Of a DNA stretch of 64,000 nt, positions 38,557 to 46,935 are shown one piece after another. Position numbers and translations under genes: made by a program. The DNA comes from Acidovorax sp. NB1 (GTDB lineage Bacteria; Pseudomonadota; Gammaproteobacteria; Burkholderiales; Burkholderiaceae_C), in the NCBI RefSeq assembly GCF_005405905.1, contig NZ_BJHU01000048.1, forward strand, positions 30,675-94,674. Direction: 5' to 3'. Each line of letters opens with the position of its first letter. The stretch's first letter is position 1. The notes under the pieces were generated by a model. The model was given only the letters and a program-made list of their open reading frames with translations, ran no database searches and had not been told where the DNA came from.

Positions 38557-39457
38557 TTGTCTCTCCCAGAAGCTCGGCCCTCAAACGTTGCTTAAATCGG
38601 GTGCCATCGAGACGCAATGGGCGGGTCATCACAATGGGAGTGCTGAAATCAGCGTCTAAGAGCCCCATCCAAGTAGCAGTTCTGAACAAGGTTTGGGCAT
38701 GCAAGTTGGACAGCTTCATCTTTTCGGCGACGAATTGCCTCGCTCGCTCAATTGGCTCGTCAACGACAGACATGTAGAGGCCGCAAAATTCAGGTAGCCG
38801 GTCGCGGTAGAAGGGGTCACGCAATTCAGACCTGGGCGGGCGATGGGCATCTAAAAATCCGATCAGCGTGTGGCTAAATTTCGTACCGTCAACCACAACG
38901 TGAAGAGCGTCTACGGCATGGCTATACAGTCGCTCAAGCTCAATGCGCTCCAACATGCGTGCGCGATTTGGAGCACTATCCAAGAGGCTTCTAGGTTTGC
39001 AGCTCCAATGGATCAACCGTGACGCATGCCAATCACCCGTGGCAATGGTGAAATCGATCGTTGCCACGAACGGGATGCGGGTTCCGGGATACACGCCGTG
39101 CTTGATGCCAGCTTGCTTCGCAATGTCTAGCAGACCAGGCGCTGAACTGTATTTACGATCCAGATCGGGGTGTCTGCCCGTACCTGGGTGCATGTGCTCT
39201 GTTGGCCAAAGCGGATGCTGCTCACGCACCTCATTCGCCCCTAACCACAAGGCGACATTCGCAGCCGAAAACTCGAGCCCAGATAACAATTGAAGCGACC
39301 GCAGATACAGCGGGTTGATCATTGCGTGCTGGTTTGAGACGGGCGAACTCAGTTTGCGTCGAACGCGAATCCAGGACTTGTAGCCTTCGTCACGCCCCAT
39401 CCCACACTGGTCGCGACGTAGCTGCGCCAAGCGGACCTCTGTCATCACGGTCGCCAT
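38549..39457 (-). CDS. tnsA: TnsA-type endonuclease
   Basis: This is a 302-residue TnsA. The nuclease residues match the family: E62 (LSGLEF), D135 (VATIDFTI) and K154 (WSCKP), with the VREQHPLWP motif between the first two and RIELERLY after. The C-terminal part is a winged-helix-like segment. TnsA cuts the 5' ends so that the element moves by cut-and-paste rather than cointegrate formation. It is the first gene of the tns operon. All three catalytic residues are present, so it is likely active. Confidence 0.88.
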   Translation of the reverse strand: MATVMTEVRLAQLRRDQCGMGRDEGYKSWIRVRRKLSSPVSNQHAMINPLYLRSLQLLSGLEFSAANVALWLGANEVREQHPLWPTEHMHPGTGRHPDLDRKYSSAPGLLDIAKQAGIKHGVYPGTRIPFVATIDFTIATGDWHASRLIHWSCKPRSLLDSAPNRARMLERIELERLYSHAVDALHVVVDGTKFSHTLIGFLDAHRPPRSELRDPFYRDRLPEFCGLYMSVVDEPIERARQFVAEKMKLSNLHAQTLFRTATWMGLLDADFSTPIVMTRPLRLDGTRFKQRLRAELLGETNA

Positions 39458-39786
39458 ATCAACGCAAGCTGAGATGGCCAGAGGTGCTCAAACTATTTGT
39501 CGCAACCGGTCCTGATAGGCAAGCGAGCGCATGTTTCAAGCAGGAGTATGAGCAGGTAGCTTTACCTGGATTGCGGCCTCTCAAATCAGGCAATTGCTGA
39601 GCCGACTTAAGAACACGAGAACGCGCAAACTTCCGGAAGTTCATGATCTGAATAGGGGTTTCGATTGCTAGAGACGAATAGCTTCCCCCTGGCTTTCAGA
39701 TCTGATAGTCTTGCAACGCGACTCGCGAAGACAGTACTGTCTGAGCAACCTGGGCGGCGGGGCTTCGAAAGGGGCTTCGCCGTTTC
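39458..39786. other. Gene-poor stretch upstream of tnsA, possible transposon right end
   Basis: These 329 bases hold the tnsA promoter and are where a Tn7-type right end would be expected. I find palindromes (ACAGTACTGT near 39,735; CTTCCGGAAG near 39,630) and the direct repeat GGGGCTTCG near 39,760-39,775. I do not find an inverted copy of the left-end repeat. A 61-codon frame on the minus strand ending at 39459 has no recognisable product. Confidence 0.35.
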
Positions 39787-40173
39787 TTATTTCATGGAAA
39801 GCTCCTTCGCGCGGAGATGCAGAAGCCGAGCTTCGGCGGGGGATAGCCGGTTGCTAAGAACAGCCAAATCACGCAGCAACTGCGCTACATGCGGCGGAAT
39901 CTTTGGACCGACGCGCAGGCCAATGCCCGCGCGTGCTTCGTCGGCAAGGCTAATCAGTCTTTTTTGCTCCTCAGGCGTTGCCTTGAGCGCTAGGCCTAGT
40001 GCAATAACCGCCCTCTGTGGCGGTGGAATGCGGCGTCGATTCTCGATTTCACTGAGTGTGGATGCAGCAATTCCTGCACGACGCGCCAGCGTCTTTTGGC
40101 TGAAGCCCCGCTGACGCCGAAGCTCGGCAAGAAACGACCCAAAGCTTCGCGGTGCGACATACGCAACACTCAT
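39787..40173 (-). CDS. XRE-family transcriptional regulator
   Basis: This is a 128-residue protein with a Cro/C1-type helix-turn-helix (about 12-70): FLAELRRQRGFSQKTLARRAGIAASTLSEIENRRR. The C-terminal half is helical without a recognised effector domain. I chose the ATG complementary to 40171-40173; an ATG 30 bases upstream is possible. It diverges from the gene of unknown function at 40368 and probably controls it. Confidence 0.85.
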   Translation of the reverse strand: MSVAYVAPRSFGSFLAELRRQRGFSQKTLARRAGIAASTLSEIENRRRIPPPQRAVIALGLALKATPEEQKRLISLADEARAGIGLRVGPKIPPHVAQLLRDLAVLSNRLSPAEARLLHLRAKELSMK

Positions 40174-40367
40174 GGTCGAAGGTAAAAGCTCAGTGCCGAA
40201 CACGCAATAGACAATGAAAAATCTAGGCTAGACGTTATCCGCTTCGCCTCTTGCAGTCGATGCGCAATTGCAGCCGACTTCCGTCACCCCGAATTGCTTC
40301 TTGACTTTGCGTGAATGCTGGGTCAATGCTCTGCTCTTTATCGCCCCAAGCCACATCTTTCCCATTT

Positions 40368-41483
40368 ATGAATCGGACCTCCAGCTATCTCGATTCATTG
40401 CCGAGAGTTCGGGCTCGAGTCGGCGCAAGTCATTTCAAGGCCATGCTGTTGGGGAACGCAAACGTCCCGGGGGATCCCCAAACCGAGCTGGTGATGGAAG
40501 CAATGGGGCCTCAATCCGGTCCCCGGTTTCTCGACGCCAGAACCTGGAAAAGTTGGTTCTCTCCCCGAGCGCCTCGCTCGAGAAGAGACGCGACAGCTCA
40601 TCTGGACCGATGCACAACAGAACTTGAGCGCCACTCCTTGGTAAACCGATCTGGAGCGGATTTTTATTCAGAGATGCTCGCGGGCGGTTTCGTGCCCGCA
40701 CTCATGAGCCCGACGAAAAGCAAGTCCCCAGAATGGGTCTTAGCTGAGCGGGCTGCAAAGTATGTACCCATGAGCCTTTGGCACCTCCATCTAGATGCGC
40801 TTGACCTAGTGGGTCTCACCAATGCTCCAAATGCACGCGAAACCGTAGCTCTGGCATCTGTGGCGCTGGAGCGGATGGCTGACGTTTTGCATGAGCAGTG
40901 GAATCCGAGGACTGGAACGGTCTACGCTCAGTTTTCTTCCGATTTGGCCCTGCTCTTGCCAGAGATGAGCGAGCAAGAACTGTTAGATTTGAGAAGAATT
41001 TCGGAGCGATTCAGTCCTTCGATCTTCGACACTGCAATGAAGCGTTCACCTCGACCTCAGTTTCATTCAGTGATTGAGATACCAGACTTCACCTCTCAAC
41101 ATGTTCACAAAACACTGTTGACGATCGCGACCGATGAGGCTTTTCTGAGGGCTGACCGAATGCAGGCTTGGGCGTTAGCTCTAGCGACAGCAACGTTGCT
41201 TTTGCACGCACGGGTCAGACTAGTTGAGATCTCACAACCCCCATGCCGTATCTTTGCACCCGAACTGAGCTACCTACTGGCACTAACGAACCTTCTGTTT
41301 CGCGCAGACTTTGAACTTGATGGAACTACGGAGGAACTGGAGAGAGTGAGTCAGCTGGGCCGATTTCCATGGACGGCTTTTTCTCTTGACAGACTTTTCG
41401 AGGCACGAGTGGTTTATGAGCAGCAGATGTTGCTTCACGGCGTCGCACTGAGGTCAATAGAAAAAATCATCGATGGCGAATGA
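40368..41483 (+). CDS. Protein of unknown function, divergent from XRE regulator
   Basis: The protein has about 371 residues from the ATG at 40368; an ATG at 40311 would add 19. There is no signal peptide. The middle part is mostly alpha-helical (HLDALDLVGLTNAP, ALASVALERMADVL), with one hydrophobic helix near residue 280 (AWALALATATLLLHARV) that could be buried or in a membrane. I do not recognise the family. Low GC and a divergent XRE gene suggest an accessory, possibly defence-related, module. Confidence 0.65.
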   Translation: MNRTSSYLDSLPRVRARVGASHFKAMLLGNANVPGDPQTELVMEAMGPQSGPRFLDARTWKSWFSPRAPRSRRDATAHLDRCTTELERHSLVNRSGADFYSEMLAGGFVPALMSPTKSKSPEWVLAERAAKYVPMSLWHLHLDALDLVGLTNAPNARETVALASVALERMADVLHEQWNPRTGTVYAQFSSDLALLLPEMSEQELLDLRRISERFSPSIFDTAMKRSPRPQFHSVIEIPDFTSQHVHKTLLTIATDEAFLRADRMQAWALALATATLLLHARVRLVEISQPPCRIFAPELSYLLALTNLLFRADFELDGTTEELERVSQLGRFPWTAFSLDRLFEARVVYEQQMLLHGVALRSIEKIIDGE

Positions 41484-41598
41484 GCGTGCAAGATGTCCAT
41501 CGCGTCACAAGAAGCAACACCTATTGAGGTTACGCAACTTCGCATATGCACTTATGTTGGTGTGCTCGAAACTGATCTCGTGCTAAAGGCCGTTCCAA

Positions 41599-42048
41599 AT
41601 GAGAACAATCTTTCTGGACTTTGACGGCGTCTTGCATCCGGAACACTGCCACGAGTCTCGACATTTCTGCTGCCTACCAGTCTTCGAACAAGTGCTGCGC
41701 CGGACTCCCGAGTGGGAAGTTGTGATCACTAGCACCTGGCGTTTTCAAGTTCCACTCGACGATCTGCGCGCACGGTTCTCACCCGACCTTATACATCGCA
41801 TCGTCGGCGTAACAGCAAAATTCAGCCAATTGGAGAACGTTCCAGAGTCGCTGCAGGCCTTTGAACGGGAAGCTGAATGCAACGCATGGCTACGCGCCAA
41901 TGAGAGAGTTGTGTTTCCGTGGTTGGCTATTGACGACCGTTCATGGCTGTACCGTCCGTTCAATCGATTCTTGTTCCTCGTTGACGGCAAGACGGGTATG
42001 ACCGCAGCTAATGCCGAGGCGCTGATTGAAAAGCTGCGCAGCCTTTAG
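41599..42048 (+). CDS. HAD-superfamily phosphatase-like protein
   Basis: This 149-residue protein has the HAD motifs: FLDFDGVLHP (motif I, with both aspartates), ITSTWR (motif II Ser/Thr) and WLAIDDRSW (motif IV acidic pair). It resembles the small HAD domain of the 'Swiss army knife' RNA-repair group. It would dephosphorylate a small molecule or nucleic-acid end. It follows the unknown gene by 115 bases on the same strand. Base composition is lower in GC than the backbone. Confidence 0.8.
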   Translation: MRTIFLDFDGVLHPEHCHESRHFCCLPVFEQVLRRTPEWEVVITSTWRFQVPLDDLRARFSPDLIHRIVGVTAKFSQLENVPESLQAFEREAECNAWLRANERVVFPWLAIDDRSWLYRPFNRFLFLVDGKTGMTAANAEALIEKLRSL

Positions 42049-42624
42049 TACTGCCAATTCAGCTGAGCTGGCACAGCCTGTCTACGTCAAACCTTGTGAA
42101 AACCAGTGACGGATGTCGTCATAGTCCTGGTGCCCCCGCAGAATGCGCCACCGCAGCGTAGTGGTGAATCTTTGTGTTCAGGTACGGCACATTGGTTGGT
42201 TGCCCCGCCCTGCATGAGTTGGCACAAAAGAGCAGCCGTAGCACCGTTCCGGCGCAAGCACACTAGTTCCCAATCAGTCGACACATTCCCCAATGGCGTT
42301 CCGTAACAGCCTGCGAATCAACAGGTTGGATTGGGAAATCTCTGGAATCAACCCCAAACCACCCCAATGACGCAGCTGGCGCACCATGCTTTTGCTTCCA
42401 CACAAACTTGCCCCTTGTAGCGGCGGAACACAGCGTTTGAACCTCTACTGGGTGGTCAGCTTGAGGCTGGTTGCCGTCGCTCAGTCTGACAATGTCGTTG
42501 GCCGCTTTCTTCGAAAGCAGACCTTCCACTTCTCGTCGAGTCAGCTATTTCCGTCTTTGAACCCCTTGCCTTGTCCAGTTCTGGGGATTACCAGACTCCG
42601 ATGTCGTGCTCAAATCCCTCACCT
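42049..42624. other. Gene-free junction between accessory module and metal island
   Basis: About 575 bases without a supportable gene. Open frames on both strands are short and lack start signals; one on the minus strand (42263-42529) might be a remnant of a decayed gene, but I cannot identify it. The GC content rises sharply at about 42,630, where the metal-resistance genes begin, so this is a likely old recombination junction. Confidence 0.4.
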
Positions 42625-43680
42625 ATGAAGCGTGACCCTTTGCATCTTCCCGCCTTGCGCGGTGGCTTTCTCGCCCTGCTGGCGGCGGTACTCTTCGGCA
42701 TCAGCACGCCCGCGGTACAGAGGCTGGGCGCAGGGCTCGGGGCCTTCACGACCGCAGCGCTGCTGTACTTAGGAGCGGCCCTGATCGGGGCACTGTCGCT
42801 GCGGACTGCTGCGCATGAAGCGCGAGTGCAGAGGTCCGACATTCCGCGCCTTCTGGCGATGGCTGGCTTTGGCGCCGCGCTGGGGCCGGTGGCCCTGGCC
42901 TGGGGCCTGCAGCACACGAGCGGAGCCAGCGCGTCGCTCATGCTCACTCTGGAAGCGCTGTTCACCGCCACGCTGGCATGGTGGCTGTACAGCGAAACCA
43001 TGGACCGCCGCGTGTGGGCCGCCATGCTGTTGCTGCTCGCAGGAGGAATGGCGCTCGTTCTGGACCAAGGCCTGCAAGGAGGCGTGCAGTTGCTGGGGCT
43101 GCTTGCCGTGCTGCTGGCCACGGTCGCCTGGGGGGTGGACAACACCTTGTCCCGTGGGCTGGCTGAGCGCGACCCCAGCCAGGTGGTGATGGCCAAGGCC
43201 ACCCTGGGGGCCGCAGCGACGGCTGCATTGGCTGTTTCGACTGGGGAGCCTTTGCCTTCCCTGTCCGCAGCACTGGGACTTCTCGCCGTTGGAGCCACTG
43301 GTTACGGCCTGAGTCTGCGCTGTTACCTCCTGGCCCAGCGGGCATTTGGTGCGGCGCGGACGGGCTCGGTGTTCGCCTTCGCGCCCTTCATTGGTGCTGC
43401 CGTGGCCTTCGGTTTCGGGGAACGCTCTGCGGGGTGGTTTATGCTCTTGGGTGGAGTGTTCATGTTGGCGGGAGTAATGCTCCATCTGGCGGAAAGCCAT
43501 GGACACGAGCACACGCACGAAGTGCTGGAGCATGAGCATGCTCACCGGCACGACGATGGGCACCATGCACATGTGCACGTAGTAATGCCAACTGGCAGCC
43601 ACAGCCACAAGCACACCCATGAGCCTGTGACCCACGCCCATCCCCATGCTCCTGACGTGCACCATCATCACGTTCACTGA
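42625..43680 (+). CDS. EamA-type exporter with long His-rich cytoplasmic tail
   Basis: The protein has about 351 residues. Ten membrane segments in two EamA repeats (to about residue 290) are followed by a tail of about 60 residues that is extremely rich in His (clusters such as HEHAHRHDDGHHAHVHV and HSHKHTH). The family exports small solutes; such a tail normally binds Zn, Co, Ni or Cd ions. The gene converges on the cadA-type ATPase with 11 bases between the stops. I used the ATG at 42625; starts at 42571 or 42601 would add a non-hydrophobic extension. Confidence 0.85.
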   Translation: MKRDPLHLPALRGGFLALLAAVLFGISTPAVQRLGAGLGAFTTAALLYLGAALIGALSLRTAAHEARVQRSDIPRLLAMAGFGAALGPVALAWGLQHTSGASASLMLTLEALFTATLAWWLYSETMDRRVWAAMLLLLAGGMALVLDQGLQGGVQLLGLLAVLLATVAWGVDNTLSRGLAERDPSQVVMAKATLGAAATAALAVSTGEPLPSLSAALGLLAVGATGYGLSLRCYLLAQRAFGAARTGSVFAFAPFIGAAVAFGFGERSAGWFMLLGGVFMLAGVMLHLAESHGHEHTHEVLEHEHAHRHDDGHHAHVHVVMPTGSHSHKHTHEPVTHAHPHAPDVHHHHVH

Positions 43681-43691
43681 ACCCGCTAGAT

Positions 43692-46013
43692 CTAACCAAC
43701 AGCGCGGACCGCGTGAGCGCGCGTGCCGCGCAGCAGCCTCAGCCCATTGCCAACCACCAGGAGGCTGGCCCCCATGTCCGCAAAAACCGCCATCCACATC
43801 GACGCGTTCCCAAAGACCGCAAGCACCAAGAACACCGTCTTGATACCCAGCGCCAGCACGATGTTCTGAAGAAGGATGCCCCGCGTGCGCCTGGAGAGCT
43901 GGATGACTTCGGGGATGCGGCGCAGATCGTCATTCATGATGACGATGTCCGCAGCCTCCATGGCCGTGTCGGTTCCTGCTGCACCCATGGCAAGGCCGAT
44001 GTCGGCGCGTGCCAGCGCAGGTGCGTCATTGATGCCATCCCCCGTCATCGCCGTGGCACCGTACTGGGCCTGCATCTGCTCAATGGCCGACAGCTTGTCT
44101 TCTGGCAGCAGGTTTCCATGCGCCTGGTCGATGCCCGCCTGTTTGGCGATGGTCTCTGCCGTGGCTTGGTTGTCTCCGGTCAGCATGACCGAGGCGATTC
44201 CCAGCGCGTGTAGCTGGGCGATGGCCTCCCGTGAGCTGTCCTTGATGGTGTCGGCCACCGCAAAGATGGCAAGAACCTCCGATTGACTGGCCAGAAGGGT
44301 CACCGTGCGGCCCTGCGATTCCTGTGCCTGTAGCAGCGCCTCAATGGCGGGGCTGCAAAGACCCCGTTCCTCGATGAGCCGGTGATTCCCCAGAATCAGG
44401 GGTTGGCCTTCAAGCTGGGCTTCTACACCACGTCCGGCAAGGGCCGTGAAGCCTGCCACGATGCCCTGGCCAGCAGACAGTCCTTGCGCGATGGCCTTGG
44501 ACACGGGGTGGTCAGAGTGACCGGCCAGGTCCGCCGCCCAGCCCAGAATCTGGGTTTCGGGATACGTTCTGGCCAGCACGTGCTGGGCCACCAGTTTGGG
44601 TTTTCCTTCCGTGATCGTGCCGGTCTTGTCGAGCGCAATGGCCTTGAGTTTGTGCGCGTCTTCCAGGTAAACCCCGCCCTTGATGAGGATGCCACGCCGG
44701 GCCGCAGAAGCCAGACCACTGACCACCGTCACCGGCGTTGCGATCACCAGCGCACAGGGGCAGGCGATGACCAGCAGTACCAGAGCCTTGTAGACGGCAT
44801 CCACCCACGTCAGGCCCATGAAGACCGGAGTGAGCGTCGCCACAAGAACGGCCATGATGAACACAGCCGGGGTGTAAATGGCAGCAAACCGGTCCACGAA
44901 CTGCTGTGTGGGGGCGCGTGAGCCCTGCGCCTGTTCCACCGAGTGAATGATGCGGGCCAAGGTGGTGTTGCTGGCCTCTGCCGTGACCATCACCTCCAGG
45001 GTGCCTGTTTCGTTGATGGTGCCAGCAAACACGGGATCTCCAGGAACCTTGTCCACCGGAATGCTCTCTCCCGTGACCGGCGCCTGGTTGACTGCGCTGG
45101 TCCCAACGGCCACCGTGCCGTCCAGCGGCATGCGCTCGCCCGGCCTGACCCGGACGATGGCGTTGACGGGAACCTGTGCAGCGGCCACCGATTTCCAGCT
45201 GCCGTCAGGCTGGCGTACTTCGGCCGTCTCGGGCGTGAGATCCAACAGGCTCTTGATAGCATTGCGTGCACGGTCTACCGCGCGGCCTTCGATCAATTCA
45301 GCAATGGCATAGAGGGCCATCACCATGGCGGCTTCTGGCCATTGGCCAATGAGAAACGCGCCGGTCACGGCCACCGTCATCAGCGCATTGATGTTCAGCC
45401 GTCCCTGCAGCAAGGCGGCAAACCCCTTGCGGTAGGTGGAAAAGCCCGCCAGCCAGATGGCCGCCGCCGCCAGGGCCATGCCAATGCCCTTGAAGGCCAG
45501 CGTGTCTGGAGAGAAGAAGGCCACGGCTTCGGCGCAGACGGCCAGGCCCAGCGCCAACCCCATACGCCCGAGTTCGTCGGTGGTGGAGGCCCGCCCAGGG
45601 GCTTCGCCCGTTGCGGCAGCGGTTGCCACGGGCTGCGGGTCGAACCCTGCCTTGCGAATGGCCGCCAAGGCTTGAGGAATCACAGCATCAGGGGCGTCAA
45701 TGGTCAGCGTGCGTGCGCCGAGCTGAAACCCCAGGCCGCGCACCCCGGCAATTGACTCCAGCGCGCGGCGGATCTCACTTTCTTCGGCTGCGCAGTCCAT
45801 GGCCTCGATGCGGAACATGGCTCCCTGGGGGCCACGCCCATTTGCAAACGAAGGCGCTGCGGTTGCTAGCGAATGTGGGGTACAGCAAGTATCTGGAGAG
45901 GCCGCAACCGGGCTGGCGCAACAGGAATCAAGCTGAGTAGAGACGGGAGCGGCTGGAGCGCAGCATGGGTCCTGGGAGGTTGGTTTTTGTGCTTCGTCGC
46001 AGCAGGATTTCAT
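43692..46013 (-). CDS. cadA: Cd/Zn/Pb-translocating P1B-type ATPase
   Basis: The protein has 773 residues. The N-terminal 50 residues contain Cys-Cys pairs (CCDE, PCCAP, SCCAS, TCCTP). A metal-binding domain with MDCAAEE follows (about 72-78), then eight membrane segments. The ion motif is CPC (VIACPCALVIATP), the phosphorylation site is DKTGTITEG, and ATP is bound by [11 protein letters not shown]. The last helix has DMGASLLVVGNGLRL, the Asp expected in Zn/Cd/Pb pumps. It exports divalent soft metals. It is read divergently from a CadR-type regulator across a MerR-type operator. Confidence 0.92.
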   Translation of the reverse strand: MKSCCDEAQKPTSQDPCCAPAAPVSTQLDSCCASPVAASPDTCCTPHSLATAAPSFANGRGPQGAMFRIEAMDCAAEESEIRRALESIAGVRGLGFQLGARTLTIDAPDAVIPQALAAIRKAGFDPQPVATAAATGEAPGRASTTDELGRMGLALGLAVCAEAVAFFSPDTLAFKGIGMALAAAAIWLAGFSTYRKGFAALLQGRLNINALMTVAVTGAFLIGQWPEAAMVMALYAIAELIEGRAVDRARNAIKSLLDLTPETAEVRQPDGSWKSVAAAQVPVNAIVRVRPGERMPLDGTVAVGTSAVNQAPVTGESIPVDKVPGDPVFAGTINETGTLEVMVTAEASNTTLARIIHSVEQAQGSRAPTQQFVDRFAAIYTPAVFIMAVLVATLTPVFMGLTWVDAVYKALVLLVIACPCALVIATPVTVVSGLASAARRGILIKGGVYLEDAHKLKAIALDKTGTITEGKPKLVAQHVLARTYPETQILGWAADLAGHSDHPVSKAIAQGLSAGQGIVAGFTALAGRGVEAQLEGQPLILGNHRLIEERGLCSPAIEALLQAQESQGRTVTLLASQSEVLAIFAVADTIKDSSREAIAQLHALGIASVMLTGDNQATAETIAKQAGIDQAHGNLLPEDKLSAIEQMQAQYGATAMTGDGINDAPALARADIGLAMGAAGTDTAMEAADIVIMNDDLRRIPEVIQLSRRTRGILLQNIVLALGIKTVFLVLAVFGNASMWMAVFADMGASLLVVGNGLRLLRGTRAHAVRAVG

Positions 46014-46036
46014 AAATTTCTCTCCTTGATGCCTCG

Positions 46037-46067
46037 ATTGGAAACCTTGGAGTAGCTACAGTGTCAA
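46037..46067 (-). promoter_or_regulatory. MerR-type promoter of cadA
   Basis: On the minus strand TTGACA (46067-46062) and TCCAAT (46042-46037) are separated by 19 bases. The spacer contains the palindrome GTAGCTAC (46052-46059). This over-long spacer with central dyad is the layout bent open by CadR/PbrR proteins, and the regulator gene lies just across it. Confidence 0.75.
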
Positions 46068-46091
46068 GACCTCCAATATCCAGCTCTCAAC

Positions 46092-46526
46092 ATGCAGATC
46101 AAGGAACTGGCCGCCGCAACAGGCGTTGACGCCGAAACGATCCGTTTTTACGAAAAGGAAGGCTTGTTGCCCCAGCCCGCGCGGCTGGCCAACGGCTATC
46201 GCAACTATGCTCCCGCTCACCTGGAGCGGCTGTCCTTTGTACGGCACTGTAGGGCACTCGACATCCCACTGGCAGATGTGAGGAGCCTGTTGGGTGCGCT
46301 AGATGCGCCCCAGGAGGCGTGCGCAGACGTCAACAATCTGATTGACGACCAGCTAAGTCGGCTGCGCGCTCGTCTCATCAGCATGATGGCGTTGGAAAAG
46401 CAACTGCTGCAGCTGCGCTCAGCATGCAGTGGAGAGCATGCGCATCAGAGCTGTGGAATTCTTAATGAGCTTGTCGCGGCCGCCCATGGCGAGGCGTGTC
46501 TGTGCCATGGAGGAAAAAGTGGTTGA
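46092..46526 (+). CDS. cadR: CadR/PbrR-type MerR regulator
   Basis: The protein has 144 residues. The helix-turn-helix is MQIKELAAATGVDAETIRFY, followed by the long dimerisation helix. Cys77, Cys112 and Cys121 match the metal-binding positions of CadR and PbrR. A further cluster (CLCH) lies at the C-terminus. It activates the divergent cadA promoter in response to Cd, Pb or Zn. Its stop codon overlaps the -35 element of the next promoter, which drives the HMA gene. Confidence 0.9.
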   Translation: MQIKELAAATGVDAETIRFYEKEGLLPQPARLANGYRNYAPAHLERLSFVRHCRALDIPLADVRSLLGALDAPQEACADVNNLIDDQLSRLRARLISMMALEKQLLQLRSACSGEHAHQSCGILNELVAAAHGEACLCHGGKSG

Positions 46527-46553
46527 CCTTGCCACTGTGGCAAGTCCGAGACT
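46523..46553 (+). promoter_or_regulatory. CueR-like promoter/operator of the small HMA gene
   Basis: TTGACC (46523-46528) is followed by the perfect palindrome CTTGCCAC-T-GTGGCAAG (46528-46544). A weak -10 (GAGACT, 46548-46553) lies 19 bases after the -35. The dyad centre is 13 bases from the start of the -35, the same as in CueR-controlled promoters. The -35 includes the cadR stop codon. Confidence 0.65.
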
Positions 46554-46586
46554 GCACTCCTCTCAACTCTTTGCCACGAGAAGTAA

Positions 46587-46778
46587 ATGCATGAATTTCA
46601 GCTTCCCGACATGACCTGCGGGCACTGCGCAGGGATGGTGAACCAGACACTGCAGATGGTGGATCCTGGCTGCAAGGTGCAGGTGGACATGTCCAAGCGC
46701 TTGGTTACGGTGCAGAGTGCTGAAGACCGCCTGACGCTTGCGGAAGCGCTCACCGAGGCGGGCTACCCGCCCTCTTGA
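46587..46778 (+). CDS. Small heavy-metal-associated (HMA, CopZ-like) protein
   Basis: This is a 63-residue single HMA domain with the metal motif MTCGHC near the N-terminus and the usual beta-alpha-beta-beta-alpha-beta pattern ending LTEAGYPPS. It binds Cu(I) or a similar soft metal in the cytoplasm and hands it to P-type ATPases or sensors. It has its own CueR-like promoter just upstream, overlapping the end of cadR. Confidence 0.88.
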   Translation: MHEFQLPDMTCGHCAGMVNQTLQMVDPGCKVQVDMSKRLVTVQSAEDRLTLAEALTEAGYPPS

Positions 46779-46852
46779 CTACGCGTCCGTACCTCAAAAG
46801 ATCTGCTCCGGCACACGTTCATCGCGGCGGGCATTGACACCGCCTTGGAGCC

Positions 46853-46885
46853 GCCGACCATCGCCTTGACGCAGCGATGGTCGGC
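46853..46885. terminator. 12-bp hairpin between convergent genes
   Basis: GCCGACCATCGC and GCGATGGTCGGC form a perfect 12-bp stem with a 9-base loop, between the HMA gene (plus) and the small periplasmic gene (minus). No strong T-run follows on either strand, so termination is probable but not certain. Confidence 0.5.
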
Positions 46886-46935
46886 CTGAGGTCTTTGGGC
46901 GGTTGCTACTTTTTTGCCACCTCTCTGTCTCGGAA

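Larger units (their letters stand above)
30482..39457 (-). mobile_element. Tn7-like transposon core (tnsABC plus two tniQ), left end visible
   Basis: A block of low-GC DNA holds tnsA, tnsB, tnsC, tniQ and tniQ on the minus strand, with three TnsB-site-like repeats at its left edge and one cargo gene. The gene order is that of Tn7-type elements with TnsA+TnsB transposase, such as the tniCABDE group. The left boundary is near 30,470-30,484, where the GC-rich backbone stops. The right boundary is unknown: no inverted copy of the repeat was found beyond tnsA. The end I give is simply the tnsA start. No TnsE or Cas genes are seen. Confidence 0.8.

Noticed and set aside
39458..39786. Transposon right end next to tnsA
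   Set aside because: Expected place, but I found no inverted copies of the left-end repeat; left open rather than annotated.
42263..42529. Minus-strand open frame of 88 codons in the junction region
   Set aside because: No start signal or recognisable domain; described as part of the gene-free junction.
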